NCBI GenBank assembly: GCA_934184665.1
Contig: CAKPSX010000037.1
Location: 1 to 7,463 of the forward strand
DNA from: an uncultured Clostridia bacterium
GTDB lineage: Bacteria; Bacillota; Clostridia; TANB77; CAG-508
Reading direction: 5' to 3'
Length of the DNA: 7,463 nucleotides
The notes under the pieces are model-generated. The model worked only from the letters and a program-made list of their open reading frames with translations, did not search any database and was not told the DNA's origin. Shown here in pieces: positions 5,809 to 7,463 of the stretch (position 1 is the stretch's first letter; each line of letters starts with the position of its first letter). The position numbers and the translations under genes are program-made.

Positions 5809-7071
5809 ATGAGCGAGAAGAAACATAAGGAAAGAGCAAAAAAAGAAGAGCCAAAAGTAAATAAGATTAGTGATGTAAAGATGGCATATATAATGTATGG
5901 AAAAAAGGTGTTTGTCATACCAATAGTAATAGCCATAATATTGGGTGCTGTTATATGGGGAATTGTGTATAATGCAAGAAAAGATAATGCACCACAAGAA
6001 ACTGTTGATAACCAAAAGGAGCAGATAAATTATATATGGGGAGAAATAAAACCTGGAAAGAGAAACACAAATAATTATACAATGGTAATAAGCTCAGATG
6101 GAGTGCAAGTACCAGTCCCAACAGGATATACAGCATCATCTGCATCAGACGAAAATTCTGTAAGCGGAGGTTTTGTAATATATGAAGGAACAGATGCTGT
6201 AACAGATAGTAATAAATGGGATGCACAATGTAATAGAAATCAATATGTATGGATTCCGATAGCAGATATAAGTGATATGTATTGGAGAGATCAGACAACA
6301 GGAAAGAAATACGGAACTTGGTATAATTTTGATAAAAATGCAACGACATATGCCAAAGGTGCAAACCGTTCATACGAGCCACAAACAACAAGTAGCGATA
6401 TTCAATCAACATATTTAACCCAATATTTAAATGGAATGTCAAGAGAAGATTTCTTAATGGAAATGGAGATAGATTTCGATAAAATGTTAAATAGTGTAGC
6501 AACATATGGAGGATATTATATAGGAAGATACCAAACAGGAGACTTAAGCCAAGCAACACCTGTAGTAAAGAGAATGAATACTGATTTAGAAGGTCAAACA
6601 TGGTATACAATGTGGAAAAAAGCAAGAAAGCTATCAGGAACAAGTGCAGGAGTGCAGATGATATGGGGAATACAGTGGGATGAGACATTAAAATGGTTAA
6701 TAGACACAGGAGAAAAGACATATGCAGAAATAGCCTCAGATTCAACAAGTTGGGGAAATTATTATAATAATAGTTTCACATATTATATAGACACATTAAA
6801 GAATACAGCAACAAAGGCATCAAGTAAATCAGTAATAATACCAAGTGGAGCATATGAAGGAACAAATGCGAACAATGTTTATGATCTAGCCGGAAATGTA
6901 GATGATTGGACACTAGAGTCCGACGATTCGGGGACCAGTGACCACAGGTATTATCGTGGTGGTGATTTCTACGGCTACGGTAGCTACTATCCGGCGGGAG
7001 GTCGCTACGACAATGATCTTTACTACAAATACAATAGTGTGGGGTTACGTTGCAGCTTATTCATTAAATAG
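5809..7071 (+). CDS. membrane-anchored FGE/SUMF1-type C-type-lectin-fold protein with a variable-looking C terminus
   Basis: 420 residues. Residues 1-33 are short, charged and Lys-rich. One membrane segment (about 34-54) follows, so the remainder is probably outside the cell. The ectodomain has the blocks of formylglycine-generating-enzyme-like proteins: YVWIPIAD (around 145-152), GGYYIGRYQTG (234-244), GAYEGTNANNVYDLAGNVDDWTLE as two abutting blocks (347-358, 359-370), then RGG (383-385), GGR (397-399) and the end VGLRC (411-415). Only two Cys are present (141 and 415). The active-site Cys pair of true FGE (CxxxxC near the C terminus) is absent, so enzyme activity is unlikely and a ligand-binding role is favoured. 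The fold is also the display scaffold of DGR target proteins. Codon use is typical for the window up to about residue 370, then changes sharply. Probable function: surface adhesin or receptor; the ligand is unknown. Expression may depend on the leader at 5308-5750. Confidence 0.85.
   Translation: MSEKKHKERAKKEEPKVNKISDVKMAYIMYGKKVFVIPIVIAIILGAVIWGIVYNARKDNAPQETVDNQKEQINYIWGEIKPGKRNTNNYTMVISSDGVQVPVPTGYTASSASDENSVSGGFVIYEGTDAVTDSNKWDAQCNRNQYVWIPIADISDMYWRDQTTGKKYGTWYNFDKNATTYAKGANRSYEPQTTSSDIQSTYLTQYLNGMSREDFLMEMEIDFDKMLNSVATYGGYYIGRYQTGDLSQATPVVKRMNTDLEGQTWYTMWKKARKLSGTSAGVQMIWGIQWDETLKWLIDTGEKTYAEIASDSTSWGNYYNNSFTYYIDTLKNTATKASSKSVIIPSGAYEGTNANNVYDLAGNVDDWTLESDDSGTSDHRYYRGGDFYGYGSYYPAGGRYDNDLYYKYNSVGLRCSLFIK
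6916..7059 (+). other. candidate DGR variable region (VR) at the 3' end of the lectin-fold gene
   Basis: This covers residues 370-417, the very C terminus of the C-lectin fold, where DGR target genes carry their VR. In residues 386-410, 21 of 25 codons end in C or T and 12 end in C. Tyr codons switch from 24 TAT / 3 TAC (residues 1-380) to 3 TAT / 7 TAC (381-420). This fits AAY (Asn) template codons whose two adenines were changed while the third base was kept, as adenine-specific mutagenic retrohoming does. Conserved non-A anchors frame it: CGTGGTGGT (RGG) and GTGGGGTTACGTTGC (VGLRC). No template repeat or reverse transcriptase is in the window. Confidence 0.5.
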
Positions 7072-7160
7072 CCACCCTTACATTATGCAAACCAATCAAT
7101 CACTCCACATATTCCATTCACCACACCCCCCACAAGTCAACATAAAACAGAACAAAAACA
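7072..7160. other. G-poor, C-rich intergenic strip
   Basis: In these 89 bases I count 3 G and 33 C on the + strand, including a C6 run at 7126-7131. This is opposite to the purine-rich coding strand around it. No ORF with a ribosome binding site and no hairpin terminator was seen. It directly follows the putative variable region. Confidence 0.6.
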
Positions 7161-7161
7161 T

Positions 7162-7190
7162 TTGACATATCTTCATAAGTGTGTTAATAT
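7162..7190 (+). promoter_or_regulatory. near-consensus sigma-A promoter
   Basis: TTGACA (7162-7167), a 17-bp spacer, and TAATAT (7185-7190). The predicted start near 7197 lies just before the structured segment 7199-7296. No ORF of useful size follows within the window, so it may drive an RNA or a gene beyond 7463. Confidence 0.6.
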
Positions 7191-7198
7191 AAATATAT

Positions 7199-7227
7199 AA
7201 AAAGAATAAGAGCTTGCGCCCTTATTC
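7199..7227 (-). terminator. minus-strand intrinsic terminator with GNRA tetraloop
   Basis: On the minus strand: GAATAAGGGC, loop GCAA, GCTCTTATTC, then TTTTT (complement of 7199-7203). The stem has 10 pairs including one G-U, closed by a GNRA-type loop. Read on the + strand, the same position is an A-C mismatch and no T run follows. Strand assignment is therefore minus. No minus-strand gene is visible to its right within the window. Confidence 0.6.
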
Positions 7228-7239
7228 ATGTATGTGGTT

Positions 7240-7296
7240 TTGAGATTTGTCCTCTTTTGGATAAATCTCAATTAGTCTATTAATGGACTAATTGAG
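7240..7296 (+). other. two overlapping, mutually exclusive hairpins
   Basis: Hairpin A: TTGAGATTTGTCC (7240-7252) with GGATAAATCTCAA (7259-7271), 13 pairs including one G-U on the + strand, 6-base loop. Hairpin B: CTCAATTAGTC (7267-7277) with GACTAATTGAG (7286-7296), 11 perfect pairs, 8-base loop. They share bases 7267-7271, so full formation of one blocks part of the other. This is the layout of a leader switch or a compact structured RNA. No T run follows hairpin B. Confidence 0.5.
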
Positions 7297-7374
7297 GTCA
7301 TTATAATATATTGCTTATAATCACAACAATTACAATGGCAAATAGAAATGTCAAGTTTTGTCGACGAAAAGTTC

Positions 7375-7403
7375 TTGCAATTTATTAAGTTTCATTATAT
7401 AAT
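7375..7403 (+). promoter_or_regulatory. sigma-A promoter near the right edge
   Basis: TTGCAA (7375-7380), a 17-bp spacer, and TATAAT (7398-7403). The predicted start near 7410 falls inside the palindrome at 7409-7424. It probably serves a + strand gene that begins beyond the window. Confidence 0.65.
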
Positions 7404-7408
7404 ACGTT

Positions 7409-7424
7409 TGCAATAATTATTGCA
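7409..7424. promoter_or_regulatory. 16-bp perfect palindrome, probable operator
   Basis: TGCAATAATTATTGCA, perfectly symmetric, starting 6 bases after the -10 element of the promoter at 7375-7403. This is the usual place for a repressor dimer to block transcription. The repressor family cannot be named from the site alone. Confidence 0.55.
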
Positions 7425-7463
7425 CTTATTTCATATAATTTTTTATAAGATTTTTAAAATCAG

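Noticed and set aside
5951..6748. 265-codon open frame on the minus strand inside the lectin-fold gene
   Set aside because: It is the complement of a well-supported coding frame, is Leu/Tyr/His-rich and low in complexity, and I saw no ribosome binding site or recognisable domain.
6938..7165. 75-codon + strand open frame overlapping the end of the lectin-fold gene
   Set aside because: It is out of frame with a gene whose conserved motifs run to its stop at 7071. It has no ribosome binding site, and its Thr/Val-rich translation comes from the repetitive variable segment.
7052..7230. Shared word CTTATTCAT at the gene end (7056-7064) and in the hairpin (7221-7229) as a template-repeat match
   Set aside because: Only nine bases match, and the flanking sequence does not resemble the variable region. 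It is too short to call a template repeat.
7228..7275. 15-codon hydrophobic ORF (starts MYVVLRF) as a type I toxin
   Set aside because: It has no ribosome binding site, is shorter than usual toxins and lies within hairpin sequence.
7358..7370. TGTCGAC as a Spo0A box
   Set aside because: It has one mismatch to the core TGTCGAA and no second site; a chance match is likely.

Overview
The window is AT-rich DNA from a low-GC Gram-positive bacterium (Bacillota), most likely a clostridial lineage. The evidence is a PolC-type replicative polymerase, strong AGGAG-type ribosome binding sites, A/T-ending codons and TTGACA/TATAAT-type promoters. All convincing protein genes lie on the + strand.

Layout. 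(1) 1-1548: the C-terminal part of polC (the 5' end is outside the window), followed by a small DUF1294 membrane protein gene (1637-1939) that ends at a strong intrinsic terminator. (2) 1999-2336: an AT-rich intergenic region with a cluster of six DnaA-box-like sites, TGTAAA repeats and a good sigma-A promoter. (3) 2337-4055: a long-chain acyl-CoA synthetase-like AMP-forming ligase. (4) 4056-4228: a second intergenic region that shares an exact 16-base word with the first and has its own promoter. (5) 4229-5197: an unrecognised coiled-coil, Lys/Glu-rich protein closed by a strong terminator. (6) 5227-5808: a 580-base stretch with a promoter, a long leader or candidate noncoding RNA, a small ORF interrupted at an (AG)11 tract, and a long hairpin with a T tail. 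(7) 5809-7071: a membrane-anchored protein with an FGE/SUMF1-type C-type-lectin fold. Its last ~50 codons change sharply in codon style and look like the variable region (VR) of a diversity-generating retroelement (DGR). (8) 7072-7463: no gene seen. It holds a G-poor C-rich strip, a consensus promoter, a minus-strand intrinsic terminator, two overlapping hairpins that cannot both form, and a second promoter with a perfect 16-bp palindrome at its predicted start point.

The left half is housekeeping (replication, lipid activation). The right half looks accessory: a surface-exposed ligand-binding protein whose tail may be diversified by a DGR encoded elsewhere, behind a leader with a slippage-prone dinucleotide repeat. 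No reverse transcriptase, template repeat or Avd gene is in the window, so the DGR reading is inference from the VR alone. All positions were read by eye; no homology search or folding program was run.
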